The notes under the pieces are model-generated. The model saw nothing but the letters and a program-made list of their open reading frames with translations, was not told the origin of the DNA and did no database searches. This document shows positions 44,801-53,352 of a DNA stretch of 64,000 nt, one piece after another. This DNA is from Methylobacterium sp. Leaf117. Its GTDB lineage: Bacteria; Pseudomonadota; Alphaproteobacteria; Rhizobiales; Beijerinckiaceae. The stretch covers positions 830,112 through 894,111 of the forward strand of contig NZ_LMNL01000034.1 in assembly GCF_001422985.1 (NCBI RefSeq), in the 5' to 3' direction. Position numbers and translations under genes: made by a program. The stretch's first letter is position 1; every line of letters begins with the position of its first letter.

Positions 44801-45823
44801 ATGCAGGGATTCCAATCGGCGAAGACGTTGCCTGTTCTTGGGCTCATCCTGGCGGTCCCGGGTCTCGGCGGGTGTAATACCTACGGGCCGACTTCCGGAG
44901 GGACGGGTACGACCCTCGCCGCCAAGCCGGTTGCCGTCACCGACGAGGAGCGCGACTGCCTCGGCCGCGCCATGTACTTCGAGTCGAACCGCAGCGATTC
45001 CGAGGGCCTGCTCGCGGTCGGAACGGTGGTGATGAACCGGCTCGAGGCGGCGGCCTTCCCGAATGGCGGCATCTGCTCGGTGGTCGGCCAGCCCCGGCAG
45101 TTCGCTCCCGGCGTGCTGACGAAGAAGATGGACGAGCGGAGCCTGCAGAAGGTCGCCGAGGTGACCGACGCGGTGCTGGACGGCAAGCGCCACCCCAAGG
45201 TCGGCCGGGCGATGTACTTCCACACCGCCGGTCTGCGCTTCCCCTACAACAACATGCACTACGTGGCGGTGGCCGGCGGCAACGCCTTCTACGAGAAGCG
45301 CAAGCCCGGCGCCGTGGCGCAGGCCGCCCCTCCGACCGCCCTGGCCTTCGCCGCCGCCGAGCCGCCCGCCACGCCGGTGGCGACCTCCCCGACCCTGGTC
45401 GTACCACCGGCCGTCGCCCCCTCGGCCGCCGCCAGCCCTGCGCTGTCCGCGAGCCCTGCTAAAGCAACCCATCCTGCCGAGGCCATGAGTTCTGCTGGAG
45501 CCATGCGTTCTGCTGGAGCCATGAGTTCTGCCGAAGCCATGAGTTCTGCCGAAGCCATGAGTTCTGCCGAAGCCATGAATTCTGCCGCCGTTGCCGGTCC
45601 TGCGTCGGCGAGCCCAGAGGCCGGCGCTAAGACCGGGCACAAGACCGCCAACTCCAAGACCGCCAACTCCAAAACGGCCGCCTCCAAGGACACCCCGTCC
45701 AGGACGCCCGAGCCCAAGGCCGTCGCGAAGGCACATGGCGCGCGAAACCGACTCGCCCTGACCCCGGCCGCCCTGGCGCCCGAGCCACCTCCGCCGACGG
45801 TTCTCAACCTGCCCCGGCCGTGA
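44801..45823 (+). CDS. Cell wall hydrolase lipoprotein (SleB-like)
   Basis: A 340-residue lipoprotein from ATG 44801: signal LPVLGLILAVPGLGGC with lipidated Cys25. The Hydrolase_2/SleB domain lies at about 48-165 with the catalytic Glu expected in AMYFESN and the conserved AVGTVVMNRL and FSxP-like region replaced by GQPRQFAPG, plus GRAMYFHTAG. It should cleave peptidoglycan glycan strands (lytic transglycosylase type). The long C-terminal tail is Ala/Ser/Pro-rich and contains six AMSSAE-type repeats and basic SKTANSKTAASK runs, probably a disordered wall-spanning linker. Confidence 0.85.
   Translation: MQGFQSAKTLPVLGLILAVPGLGGCNTYGPTSGGTGTTLAAKPVAVTDEERDCLGRAMYFESNRSDSEGLLAVGTVVMNRLEAAAFPNGGICSVVGQPRQFAPGVLTKKMDERSLQKVAEVTDAVLDGKRHPKVGRAMYFHTAGLRFPYNNMHYVAVAGGNAFYEKRKPGAVAQAAPPTALAFAAAEPPATPVATSPTLVVPPAVAPSAAASPALSASPAKATHPAEAMSSAGAMRSAGAMSSAEAMSSAEAMSSAEAMNSAAVAGPASASPEAGAKTGHKTANSKTANSKTAASKDTPSRTPEPKAVAKAHGARNRLALTPAALAPEPPPPTVLNLPRP
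45482..45589 (+). repeat. Six tandem 18-bp repeats in the SleB-like lipoprotein gene
   Basis: Six consecutive 18-base units (gccatgagttctgccgaa and variants) encode AMSSAG, AMRSAG, AMSSAE three times and AMNSAA. Three copies are identical, indicating recent expansion. The frame is kept whatever the copy number. Confidence 0.95.
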
Positions 45824-45989
45824 TCGGGGTCTCGCCCGCCCGAGGACGCATGGTGGAGTCGACCGGAGCCTGACCCCGCGCCGGTTCCGGCGCGACCGTG
45901 CCGCTTTCGGTCGCGGGGATCGGAGGGGCCGTGCACCCTATCTGAGATCGGGCCTCTCCCTCTCCGCAGGCCCATCCCAGCAGGTCCCG

Positions 45990-46277
45990 ATGAACATGCT
46001 TCAGCCGGTCGCCAACCTCGCAACGGCGTGCACGCGCGTGGTTGTCCGTGCCCTCACTCGGGGCTTCGATGCACTGACAGGCTTGGTTGGCCGCCTGAAC
46101 GATCGCGTCGAGGCGCATCTGCGCGATCGGACACCGCTGCTCAGGGCCTATTACGCGCGTCCGGCCCATCGGCTGGCCGCGCCGCTGCCCGACCTCGGCG
46201 GGCCGATCGACTTGGCGCTGCGGGGTGGCATTCGCGAGACCGGTCCGGGCCGAACGACGCAAGCCTCGGCGCCATAA
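45990..46277 (+). CDS. Small hypothetical protein
   Basis: A 95-residue product from ATG 45990 with AGCAGG upstream. The sequence starts MNMLQPVANLATACTRVVV, is amphipathic, and continues with DALTGLVGRLNDRVEAHLRD and a Pro/Leu-rich end. No family is recognised. Composition is plausible for a coding region, but there is no conserved motif, so it is weakly supported. Confidence 0.4.
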   Translation: MNMLQPVANLATACTRVVVRALTRGFDALTGLVGRLNDRVEAHLRDRTPLLRAYYARPAHRLAAPLPDLGGPIDLALRGGIRETGPGRTTQASAP

Positions 46278-46385
46278 TCCTCTGCCGTGACTTCGGCCCG
46301 GTGCCGCGACCGGGGCCAACGCTTTCACGCAGCCCGGTCGACGCTTCGTCCGGATGCCCGGGAACCCGCCCGGCGCGGCCCCCCG

Positions 46386-46403
46386 GACCGGGAAGCCCCG
46401 GTC
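46386..46403 (-). terminator. Hairpin after kup
   Basis: On the minus strand, GACCGGG and CCCGGTC form a seven-bp stem with a GCTT loop, starting 11 bases after the kup stop. There is no clear U-run, so it is a weak terminator candidate. Confidence 0.45.
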
Positions 46404-46413
46404 GGCGCGTTCC

Positions 46414-48399
46414 CTAGACCGTCACCTGCGTTCCCACCTCGACCACGCGGCCGGTGGGGATCTGGAAGAAGTCCGTGGCGTCGTTGGCGTTCTTGGCCAG
46501 CGTGATGAAGATCCGGTCCTGCCACAGGGGCATACCCGAATGGGCGGCCGGCCGGATCGAGCGGCGGGACAGGAAGAACGACGTCGCCATGATGTCGAAC
46601 TTGAAGCCCTGCTTGCGCAGCAGAGTCAGGGTCCGGGGGATGTTCGGCGTCTCCATGTAGCCGAACTTCATCACCACCTTGTGGAAGTGCGGGCCGATCG
46701 GCTCGATGTGGATGCGGTCGGACTCGGCGGCGCGGGGCGTGTCCACGGTCTCCACGGTGAGCACCACGTTCTTCTCGTGCAGCACCTTGTTGTGCTTCAG
46801 GTTGTGCAGCAGCGCGGCCGGGGCGATGTAGGGGTCGCTGGTGAGGAACACCGCGGTGCCGCGCACGTGATGCGGCGGGCTCTTCTCCAGCATGCTGACG
46901 AGTTCGGTCAGCGGCACGTCGGTCTTGCGCGTCTTGTTGATCAGGATGCCGACGCCGCGCACCCAGGTCCACATCATGACCATCAGGGCGCCGGCGAACA
47001 GCAGGGGCACGTAGCCGCCCTCGAACACCTTCAGCATGTTCGACAGCAGGAACAGGAACTCCACCGCCGCGAAGGGCAGGATCGCGAGGCCGGCGGCCCA
47101 GGGCGACCATTTCCAGGTCTTCCACAGCACCAGGAAGGCGAGGCTCGCGGTGATCAGCATCGTGCCCGTCACGGCGATGCCGTAGGCGGAGGCCAGGGCC
47201 GCCGAGGAGCGGAACAGGATCGCCAGGATCACCACGCCGACCATCAGCAGCGCGTTGATCTGCGGCAGATAGATCTGGCCCGAATGCGATTCGGAGGTGT
47301 GGCGGATCTCCAGGCGCGGCAGCAGGCCGAGCTGGATCGCCTGGCGCGACAGCGAGAAGGCGCCGGTGATCACGGCCTGGCTCGCCGTGACGGTGGCGGC
47401 GGTGGCGAGCAGCACCATCGGCAGCAGGCCCCATTCGGGCACCAGCTGGAAGAACGGATCGGTGGTGTCGGGCTTCGACAGCACCAGGGCGGCCTGACCG
47501 AAATAATTCAGCACGAGGCAGGGGCCGACGAGGCCGAGCCAGGCGATCTGGATCGGGCGGCGCCCGAAATGGCCGAGATCGGCGAACAGGGCCTCGGCTC
47601 CCGTCACGGCCAGGAACACCGCGCCGAGCGCCACCAGGGCGCCGGTGCCGTGCCCAAGGAGATAATGCACCGCGTAATACGGGTTGAGGGCCCAGAACAC
47701 GTCGGTGTTCGCCAGGATGTGGGGCACGGCGGCGAGCGCCATCGCGGCGAACCACACCACCATCACGGGGCCGAAGAACGAGGCCACCTTGCTGGTGCCG
47801 CGCACCTGGATGAGGAACAGCGGCACGATGATCGCGATCGTGATCGGCAGCACGTAGGAATCGAAGGCCGGGGTGACGAGCTTCAGGCCCTCCACCGCCG
47901 AAAGCACCGAGATCGCCGGCGTGATGATGGCGTCGCCGTAGAACAGCGAGGCGCCGAGCAGGCCGAACATGAACACCACGCGGGAGCCGCCGAGCGCGCT
48001 GCGGGCCAAAGCCATCAGCGAGAGGATGCCGCCCTCGCCGTTGTTGTCCATCCGCAGCAGGATGACGACGTACTTGATGGTGACGATGAGGACGAGCGCC
48101 CACAGGATCAGCGAGGCGACGCCCAGCACCTCCTCGCGCAGGAGGATGCCGTCGGCCCGCGCCGAGACCAGGGCCTCGCGGAAAGCGTAGAGCGGGCTGG
48201 TCCCGATGTCGCCGTAGACCACCCCGACGGACCCGAGGACCAGCGTCCACAGGCCCGCCGGGCCGTGGGCCCGTGCGGTCTCGGGCGAGGCCTCACCGGC
48301 AGGCGAAGCCTCGCCGGCGGGAGAAGGCCCGGCGGCCGGAGGTGCTCCGGCGCCATCGGGTTTGGCGGCGGGCGCGCTCGAAGGGGCGGTTTGCGTCAT
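46414..48399 (-). CDS. kup: Kup-type potassium uptake protein
   Basis: A 661-residue low-affinity potassium/proton symporter. About twelve membrane helices follow a 45-residue Pro/Ala-rich cytoplasmic leader. The first helix region reads VLGSVGVVYGDIGTSPLYAFRE, the family's best signature, and NNGEGGILSLMAL follows; the C-terminal soluble domain begins near residue 500. The leader is longer than in E. coli Kup and contains an imperfect AGEASP repeat. It is on its own, convergent with the small hypothetical gene. Confidence 0.96.
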   Translation of the reverse strand: MTQTAPSSAPAAKPDGAGAPPAAGPSPAGEASPAGEASPETARAHGPAGLWTLVLGSVGVVYGDIGTSPLYAFREALVSARADGILLREEVLGVASLILWALVLIVTIKYVVILLRMDNNGEGGILSLMALARSALGGSRVVFMFGLLGASLFYGDAIITPAISVLSAVEGLKLVTPAFDSYVLPITIAIIVPLFLIQVRGTSKVASFFGPVMVVWFAAMALAAVPHILANTDVFWALNPYYAVHYLLGHGTGALVALGAVFLAVTGAEALFADLGHFGRRPIQIAWLGLVGPCLVLNYFGQAALVLSKPDTTDPFFQLVPEWGLLPMVLLATAATVTASQAVITGAFSLSRQAIQLGLLPRLEIRHTSESHSGQIYLPQINALLMVGVVILAILFRSSAALASAYGIAVTGTMLITASLAFLVLWKTWKWSPWAAGLAILPFAAVEFLFLLSNMLKVFEGGYVPLLFAGALMVMMWTWVRGVGILINKTRKTDVPLTELVSMLEKSPPHHVRGTAVFLTSDPYIAPAALLHNLKHNKVLHEKNVVLTVETVDTPRAAESDRIHIEPIGPHFHKVVMKFGYMETPNIPRTLTLLRKQGFKFDIMATSFFLSRRSIRPAAHSGMPLWQDRIFITLAKNANDATDFFQIPTGRVVEVGTQVTV

Positions 48400-48616
48400 T
48401 CGGCTCGATCGAGGCTCATGGCGAGCCCAACGTCCCGCGGCGCGGGTTGGGTCGCGCGCGGGAACGCCGGGGCCGGCCCGACGGGGTCGGGCGGCGGGGG
48501 ACGGTCGCGTTCACGCTATCATGCGGCGCAGTACGCGAGAACGGCAACCTGGGACCGGTTGCCGTTCGTCGGAGTTCGGTCCGGACAGTGTCCGGGGATC
48601 TTTGCGCGTCCGGCCG

Positions 48617-49924
48617 CTACTCGGCGGCGGTGCGGGCCCCGTTGCCGAAGCGCCGCTCGATGTAATCGGTCACCACGGTCTCGAAATCCTTGGCCAGGGT
48701 CGGCCCGCGCAGGGTCATGGCCTTCTTGCCGTCGATGAAGACCGGCGCCGTCGGGGTCTCGCCGGTGCCCGGCAGGGAGATGCCGATATCGGCGTGCTTC
48801 GATTCGCCGGGGCCGTTGACGATGCAGCCCATCACCGCGACGTTGAGACCCTCGACGCCCGGATAGGCCTTCTTCCATTCCGGCATCGAGGTGACGATCC
48901 AGTTCTGGATGTCGCGGGCGAGCTCCTGGAACGTGGTCGAGGTGGTGCGGCCGCAGCCCGGGCAGGCGGCGACGAGGGGCACGAAGGTGCGGAAGCCCAT
49001 GGTCTGCAGCAATTCCTGCGCGGCCTTGACCTCCACCGTGCGGTCACCGCCCGGCTCGGGGGTGAGCGAGTAACGGATGGTGTCGCCGATGCCTTCCTGC
49101 AGCAGCACGCCGATGGCGGCGGACGCCGCCACCAGGCCCTTCGAGCCCATGCCGGCCTCGGTCAGGCCGAGATGGATGGCGAAGTCCGAGCGGCGCGCCA
49201 CCTCGCGGTAGACCGCGATCAGGTCCTGCACCGCCGAGACCTTGGCCGACAGGATGATCTTGTCCTGCGGCAGGCCCAGTTCCACCGCACGCTCGGCCGA
49301 GCCGAGGGCCGACTGCACCATGGCCTCGCGCATCACCGCGCGGGCGTCGATCGGCCGGGCCGAGCGGGCATTCTCGTCCATCAGATGGGTGAGCAGCGCC
49401 TCGTCGAGGGAGCCCCAATTGGCGCCGATGCGCACGGTCTTGTTGTAGCGGATCGCCTGCTCGATGATGGTCGAGAACTGCGTGTCCTTCTTCTCCTTGA
49501 AGCCGACATTGCCGGGGTTGATCCGGTACTTGGCCAGCGCCTCGGCGCAGGCCGGATGGTCGGACAGGAGCTTGTGGCCGATATAGTGGAAGTCGCCCAC
49601 CAGCGGCACGTGCACGCCGATGCGGTCGAGGCGCTCGCGGATCTTCGGCACGGCGGCGGCGGCCTCGTCGCGATCGACGGTGATGCGCACGAGTTCCGAG
49701 CCGGCCCGGGCGAGCTGGGCCACCTGGGCCACGGTGCCGTCGATGTCGGCGGTGTCGGTGTTGGTCATCGACTGGACGACGATCGGCGCGCCGCCGCCCA
49801 CCGTCACGGCGCCCTCGCCGGCCCCGATGGTGACGCCGACCGTGCGGTGCCGGGGGCTCGGTCCTGCGATCTCGGGGCCGGTGCCGCTGATCGGGTTGGC
49901 GGGGGTGGCGTCCATGATGTCCAT
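48617..49924 (-). CDS. ispG: 4-hydroxy-3-methylbut-2-en-1-yl diphosphate synthase (IspG/GcpE)
   Basis: A 435-residue [4Fe-4S] enzyme for the penultimate step of the MEP isoprenoid pathway, turning MEcPP into HMBPP. TIM-barrel start VVQSMTNTDTAD, the cluster ligands CPGCGRT and GCIVNGPGES, and conserved GNVGFKEKKDTQ are present. It is the bacterial two-domain form without the plant insertion. ATG 49924 gives MDIMDATPAN; ATG 49915 is an alternative. It feeds hopanoids, carotenoids and quinones. The kup gene follows in the same direction after about 215 bases. Confidence 0.97.
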   Translation of the reverse strand: MDIMDATPANPISGTGPEIAGPSPRHRTVGVTIGAGEGAVTVGGGAPIVVQSMTNTDTADIDGTVAQVAQLARAGSELVRITVDRDEAAAAVPKIRERLDRIGVHVPLVGDFHYIGHKLLSDHPACAEALAKYRINPGNVGFKEKKDTQFSTIIEQAIRYNKTVRIGANWGSLDEALLTHLMDENARSARPIDARAVMREAMVQSALGSAERAVELGLPQDKIILSAKVSAVQDLIAVYREVARRSDFAIHLGLTEAGMGSKGLVAASAAIGVLLQEGIGDTIRYSLTPEPGGDRTVEVKAAQELLQTMGFRTFVPLVAACPGCGRTTSTTFQELARDIQNWIVTSMPEWKKAYPGVEGLNVAVMGCIVNGPGESKHADIGISLPGTGETPTAPVFIDGKKAMTLRGPTLAKDFETVVTDYIERRFGNGARTAAE

Positions 49925-50270
49925 CGTTGACTGTGCGCTCCGAGGAACGTCCGCCGGCGACCGGAGGCCGTCGACCGGGCCGGGCCGGGCGGCGGCCCGA
50001 TGCCGCTGACAATACGCCCTCGATCGTTTAGCTGAGATGACGGCGGGCGGGCGTCAAGTCCGCTGCGTCACCCGAAGACCGGACGGCGCAGCGAACGCGC
50101 TGATCGTATTCGGCTTCTCCCATGTCCCATCCCGGCGGCGATGTCGAGGTTCGGGGCCGGTGTCGGGCAGCAGGCCTGCGCGCCGGACAGGGAACCGCCG
50201 CGTGTTCCAACGTGTTTGTGGCCTTGCGGCATCATATATTGCGGTGCAACATTCACGTCTGGAGTTCGCC
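49925..50270. other. Divergent intergenic region, ispG / patatin gene
   Basis: About 345 bases with no gene. The patatin-proximal end has a short AT-rich patch (ATCATATATT) next to the small palindrome at 50239-50249. The ispG promoter is presumably near 49990-50030. Confidence 0.4.
50239..50249. promoter_or_regulatory. Palindrome TTGCGGTGCAA before the patatin gene
   Basis: TTGC and GCAA flank GGT at 50239-50249, 22 bases before the patatin start. TGC-N3-GCA palindromes of this kind are the binding sites of PhaR-type regulators of polyhydroxybutyrate granules in alphaproteobacteria. The match is short, and overlap with the -10 to +1 zone would suit a repressor. Confidence 0.35.
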
Positions 50271-51383
50271 ATGCTCGATCCGCACCAGGAGCCGTCGATC
50301 GATTCGCTTCCCGATGTTCCGGTCGCGTGCGATCTGCCGATGCAGCCGGCCGTCGCCACCCGGGTGATGGCGGGGCCGCGCGCGGAGAAGACGGTGGCGC
50401 TGGCGCTGCAGGGCGGCGGGGCGCATGGGGCCTTCACCTGGGGCGTGCTCGACGCGCTGATCGAGGATGGGCGGCTCGGCTTCGAGGCGATCACGGGGGC
50501 CAGCGCCGGGGCCATGAACGCAGTCGTGATGGTCGACGGCTGGCTCGAGGACGGGCCGGACGGCGCCCGCCGCGCCCTGGAGCGGTTCTGGCGCGAGGTC
50601 AGCCTCGACGGCGACCTGTGGCCGGCCCAGCGCCGCGCCTTCAGCGGCCTGTTCGAGTTCTGGTCGAACAGCCCCGTCGCCGAATTCTGGACCCGGGTGC
50701 TGAAGACCAGCCCCTACACGTCGAACCCGCTCAACTACAATCCGCTGCGCAAGGTCCTGGCCGCCCAGGTCGATTTCGAGCGTCTGCGCGCGGCCGAGAC
50801 CGCGGCCGTGTTCGTGTCGGCCACCAACGTGTGGACCGGCAAACTCGCGGTGTTCGAGCGCGCATCGCTCAACGTCGACCATCTCATGGCCTCCGCCTGC
50901 CTGCCCACGGTGTTCCAGGCGGTGGAGATCGACGGCGTCCCGTACTGGGATGGCGGCTACCTCGGCAATCCGCCGCTCTATCCCCTCTATCGCGGCGCCG
51001 AGACCCGCGACATCGTCCTGGTGCAGATCAACCCGGTGGAGCGCCGCGAGACCCCGCGCACCCCGCAGGAGATCCAGGACCGCCTCAACGAGATCACCTT
51101 CAACGCCAACCTGATGCGCGAATTGCGGGCCATCGACTTCGTCGACCACCTGATCGCCGAGGGCGTGCTCGGGCGGGGCGAGTACCAGTCGCAATACGTC
51201 CACCGCATCGACGGCACCGGCGCCCTCGACGAGTACCAGGCCTCCTCGCGCCTCGATGCCCGCTGGCGGGTGTTCGAGCGCCTGCGCGACAAGGGTCGGG
51301 GCGCGGCCCAGGCCTGGATCGCCGAGAACTACGAGCAGATCGGCCGGACCTGCACCCTCGACCTCGAGGCGACCTATCGCTGA
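50271..51383 (+). CDS. Patatin-like phospholipase
   Basis: A 370-residue lipid acyl hydrolase from ATG 50271 with GGAG nine bases upstream. The oxyanion loop GGGAHGAF, the nucleophile GASAG and the second catalytic Asp in DGGYLGNP form a complete Ser-Asp dyad. There is no signal peptide, so it is cytoplasmic, as in the subgroup found in polyhydroxyalkanoate-producing alphaproteobacteria. It may release fatty acids from phospholipid or act at PHB granules; the latter is supported only by the upstream TTGCGGTGCAA site. Confidence 0.93.
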   Translation: MLDPHQEPSIDSLPDVPVACDLPMQPAVATRVMAGPRAEKTVALALQGGGAHGAFTWGVLDALIEDGRLGFEAITGASAGAMNAVVMVDGWLEDGPDGARRALERFWREVSLDGDLWPAQRRAFSGLFEFWSNSPVAEFWTRVLKTSPYTSNPLNYNPLRKVLAAQVDFERLRAAETAAVFVSATNVWTGKLAVFERASLNVDHLMASACLPTVFQAVEIDGVPYWDGGYLGNPPLYPLYRGAETRDIVLVQINPVERRETPRTPQEIQDRLNEITFNANLMRELRAIDFVDHLIAEGVLGRGEYQSQYVHRIDGTGALDEYQASSRLDARWRVFERLRDKGRGAAQAWIAENYEQIGRTCTLDLEATYR

Positions 51384-51428
51384 GGCCCTGGGGCTGAGGC
51401 GCCTTGCGCCGCGGGCGTGAGGATTTCG

Positions 51429-51453
51429 TCCCGCCCTGGCACGCCGGGCGGGA
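51429..51453 (+). terminator. Terminator hairpin after the patatin gene
   Basis: TCCCGCCC (51429-51436) pairs with GGGCGGGA (51446-51453) around a nine-base loop, followed by TTAAAAC. It lies 46 bases after the patatin stop and before the sigma-factor gene. Confidence 0.55.
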
Positions 51454-51484
51454 TTAAAACGGCCTTCGCGCGCGTTATCCCTTC

Positions 51485-52111
51485 ATGACGACCGAACCGA
51501 ACCGGCCCGGCCCGACCGCCATCGTCGATCTGCTCGTTCCGCTCAGGCGCTACGCCCGCGCCCTGACGCGCGACACCCTGCGGGCCGACGACCTCGTGCA
51601 CGATGCCCTGGTGCGCGCCCTCGAATCGGGGCAGGCGGCCCGGCCGAACACCAATCTGCGGACCTGGATGATGACGGTCCTGCACAACGTCTTCATCGAC
51701 GACCAGCGCCGGAAGCGGGTCGAGGCCCGCCACGCCGACACGCTGGTCCAGATGAGCGAGGACATGGCGCCCCCGGCGCAGGAGGCGCAGGTCCGCCTCG
51801 CCCAGATCCGCCGCGCCTTCCTCACCCTGCCGGAAGAGCAGCGCGCCGCGCTCCACCTGGTCACCCTGGAAGGCATGGCCTACGCCGACGCGGCGGCCGT
51901 CCTCGGGATTCCGATCGGAACGCTGATGTCGCGCCTCGGCCGGGGCCGCGCCGCCCTGCGGGCCTTCGAGGAGGGCGAGCGCCAGACCAGCGGGGTCGCC
52001 GAGCGGCGCCAGCGCCTGGCCACCGAGCGTCCGCGCCTCCGCCTCGTTGCGCAGGACGACGCGGACGAGACCGATTTTCGCCGGACCGGCCGGGCCGTTG
52101 GCGACACCTGA
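51485..52111 (+). CDS. ECF-type RNA polymerase sigma factor
   Basis: A 208-residue sigma-70 family factor with only regions 2 and 4. Region 2 reads LVHDALVRALE and LRTWMMTVLHNVFIDDQRRKR; region 4 has LTLPEEQRAALHLVTLEGM and GIPIGTLMSRLGRGRAALR. An Arg-rich tail follows (ERRQRLATERPRLRLV). The next gene encodes a membrane-bound anti-sigma, the usual arrangement for stress or envelope-responsive factors. Its own promoter could not be identified. Confidence 0.93.
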   Translation: MTTEPNRPGPTAIVDLLVPLRRYARALTRDTLRADDLVHDALVRALESGQAARPNTNLRTWMMTVLHNVFIDDQRRKRVEARHADTLVQMSEDMAPPAQEAQVRLAQIRRAFLTLPEEQRAALHLVTLEGMAYADAAAVLGIPIGTLMSRLGRGRAALRAFEEGERQTSGVAERRQRLATERPRLRLVAQDDADETDFRRTGRAVGDT

Positions 52112-52221
52112 CCTTCGAAGCGAATCGGGAGGAGCGGCCAGACGGTGCCGTGTCCGCCCCCAGCGTGGCCGGGACGTCTTGTCCAGGGACGCGCCCCCTG
52201 TATCTGACCGGAGTCGACGCC

Positions 52222-53016
52222 ATGAACCAGACCGCGATGATCGATCCGATTACCGACGACGACCTCACCGCCTTCGTCGACGGACAGCTCGACGGATTGC
52301 GCCGCCTCGACGTGGAGGCGCATCTGGCGCGCCATCCCGAGACCGCGGCGCAAATCATGGCCGAGCTGCATGACCGCGACGCCCTGCGGCAGGCCTTCTC
52401 CGTCCAGCCCGGCCCGGGCCCCGAGCGGAACCGGGCAGCCGCGCGCCGCCTCGACCGGTCCCTGGCGTGGCGCCGGTTCGGCGACCGCCTGCGCCGGGCG
52501 GCCGTGATCGCGCTCCTGGTCGGCACCGGCTGGCTCGCCCATTCCGATGGCCCCTTCCTCGGCGTGCCGGATACCTTTGCCTCCCCGGTCGATCCGGCCC
52601 TGATGGCCGATGCGCGCCACGCCCGCGAGGCGGCGCAGGTGCGGGCCCAGATCGCCGCGCAGCGGGTCGATCAGGCCCCCGCCTACGATCGCGCCGGCAT
52701 CGCGGCCGCCACCGGCATCGCCCTGCCGGACCTGCCCGCCGGCTGGACCGTGCGCGACGTGCAGATCGTGCCTGCCCGCAACGGAACCGGCGTCGAGGTG
52801 ATGATCGACGCGGGCGCCCTCGGCGAGGTTTCCCTGTTCGCCACCCGCGGTTCCGACCGCGGCGTCGCCCCGAGCGAGATCACCAGCCCGGGTGACGGCG
52901 AGACCGCCTACTGGACCGCCGGCCACTCGGCCTATGCGCTCAGCGGCGGCCACGATCATGCCGGCCTGGAGAGCGCAGCCCGCAGCCTCGCGGATCGCAC
53001 CGCCACCAAGCTCTGA
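52222..53016 (+). CDS. Anti-sigma factor, single-pass membrane protein
   Basis: A 264-residue protein from ATG 52222, 110 bases after the sigma gene. The N-terminal cytoplasmic part (ITDDDLTAFVDGQLDGLRRLDVEAHL in two runs) matches the anti-sigma domain with its AFVDG..L...EAHLA pattern; it lacks the HxxxCxxC zinc site of ZAS anti-sigmas. A short membrane helix (RRAAVIALLVGTGWLA) is followed by a periplasmic domain of about 150 residues, which probably senses envelope stress. It should hold the adjacent ECF factor inactive. Confidence 0.85.
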   Translation: MNQTAMIDPITDDDLTAFVDGQLDGLRRLDVEAHLARHPETAAQIMAELHDRDALRQAFSVQPGPGPERNRAAARRLDRSLAWRRFGDRLRRAAVIALLVGTGWLAHSDGPFLGVPDTFASPVDPALMADARHAREAAQVRAQIAAQRVDQAPAYDRAGIAAATGIALPDLPAGWTVRDVQIVPARNGTGVEVMIDAGALGEVSLFATRGSDRGVAPSEITSPGDGETAYWTAGHSAYALSGGHDHAGLESAARSLADRTATKL

Positions 53017-53352
53017 ACCCGGGGCGGTCACCCAAGACGATCCGTCACCCAAGTCTGTCCGTCAGCCAAGACGATCCGTCAGCCAAGACGATCCGGAGGC
53101 GGCACCGGAGGCCGGCCGATCGCCCCCGGGGTTTCGTCGCGGGCGCGGGACCCCACTAGCCTTCGAGACAGCCCGCCGACACGGTTCCGGGGATCGGCCT
53201 TGGCCGCCGCCGCGCCGATGTCGCCGCACGGCGAGATTGTTCAGGAAACAGGGCGCGGTTCGGTCGACGTTCAGGTCAGGAATGCCACATGCCTGTTGTC
53301 TGGGAACCCTATAGGCCCGTGGCACTTGCTGTGTTCTGACCTCCGACCCGAG
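53017..53352. other. Intergenic region with direct repeats before the acid phosphatase
   Basis: About 335 bases. It contains four tandem 17-bp repeats at 53027-53094; the rest shows no gene and no clear hairpin. The acid phosphatase promoter is probably near 53290-53340. Confidence 0.5.
53027..53094 (+). repeat. Four tandem 17-bp repeats after the anti-sigma gene
   Basis: Units at 53027, 53044, 53061 and 53078 read gtcacccaagacgatcc, gtcacccaagtctgtcc and twice gtcagccaagacgatcc. The two last copies are identical. They start ten bases after the anti-sigma stop. No spacers are present, so this is not CRISPR. Confidence 0.92.

Noticed and set aside
46354..48738. 794-codon plus-strand frame opposite kup
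   Set aside because: Kup motifs are clear on the minus strand; the plus frame is charged low-complexity sequence.
53027..53094. CRISPR array
   Set aside because: Repeats are 17 bp and directly adjacent, with no spacers and no cas genes nearby.
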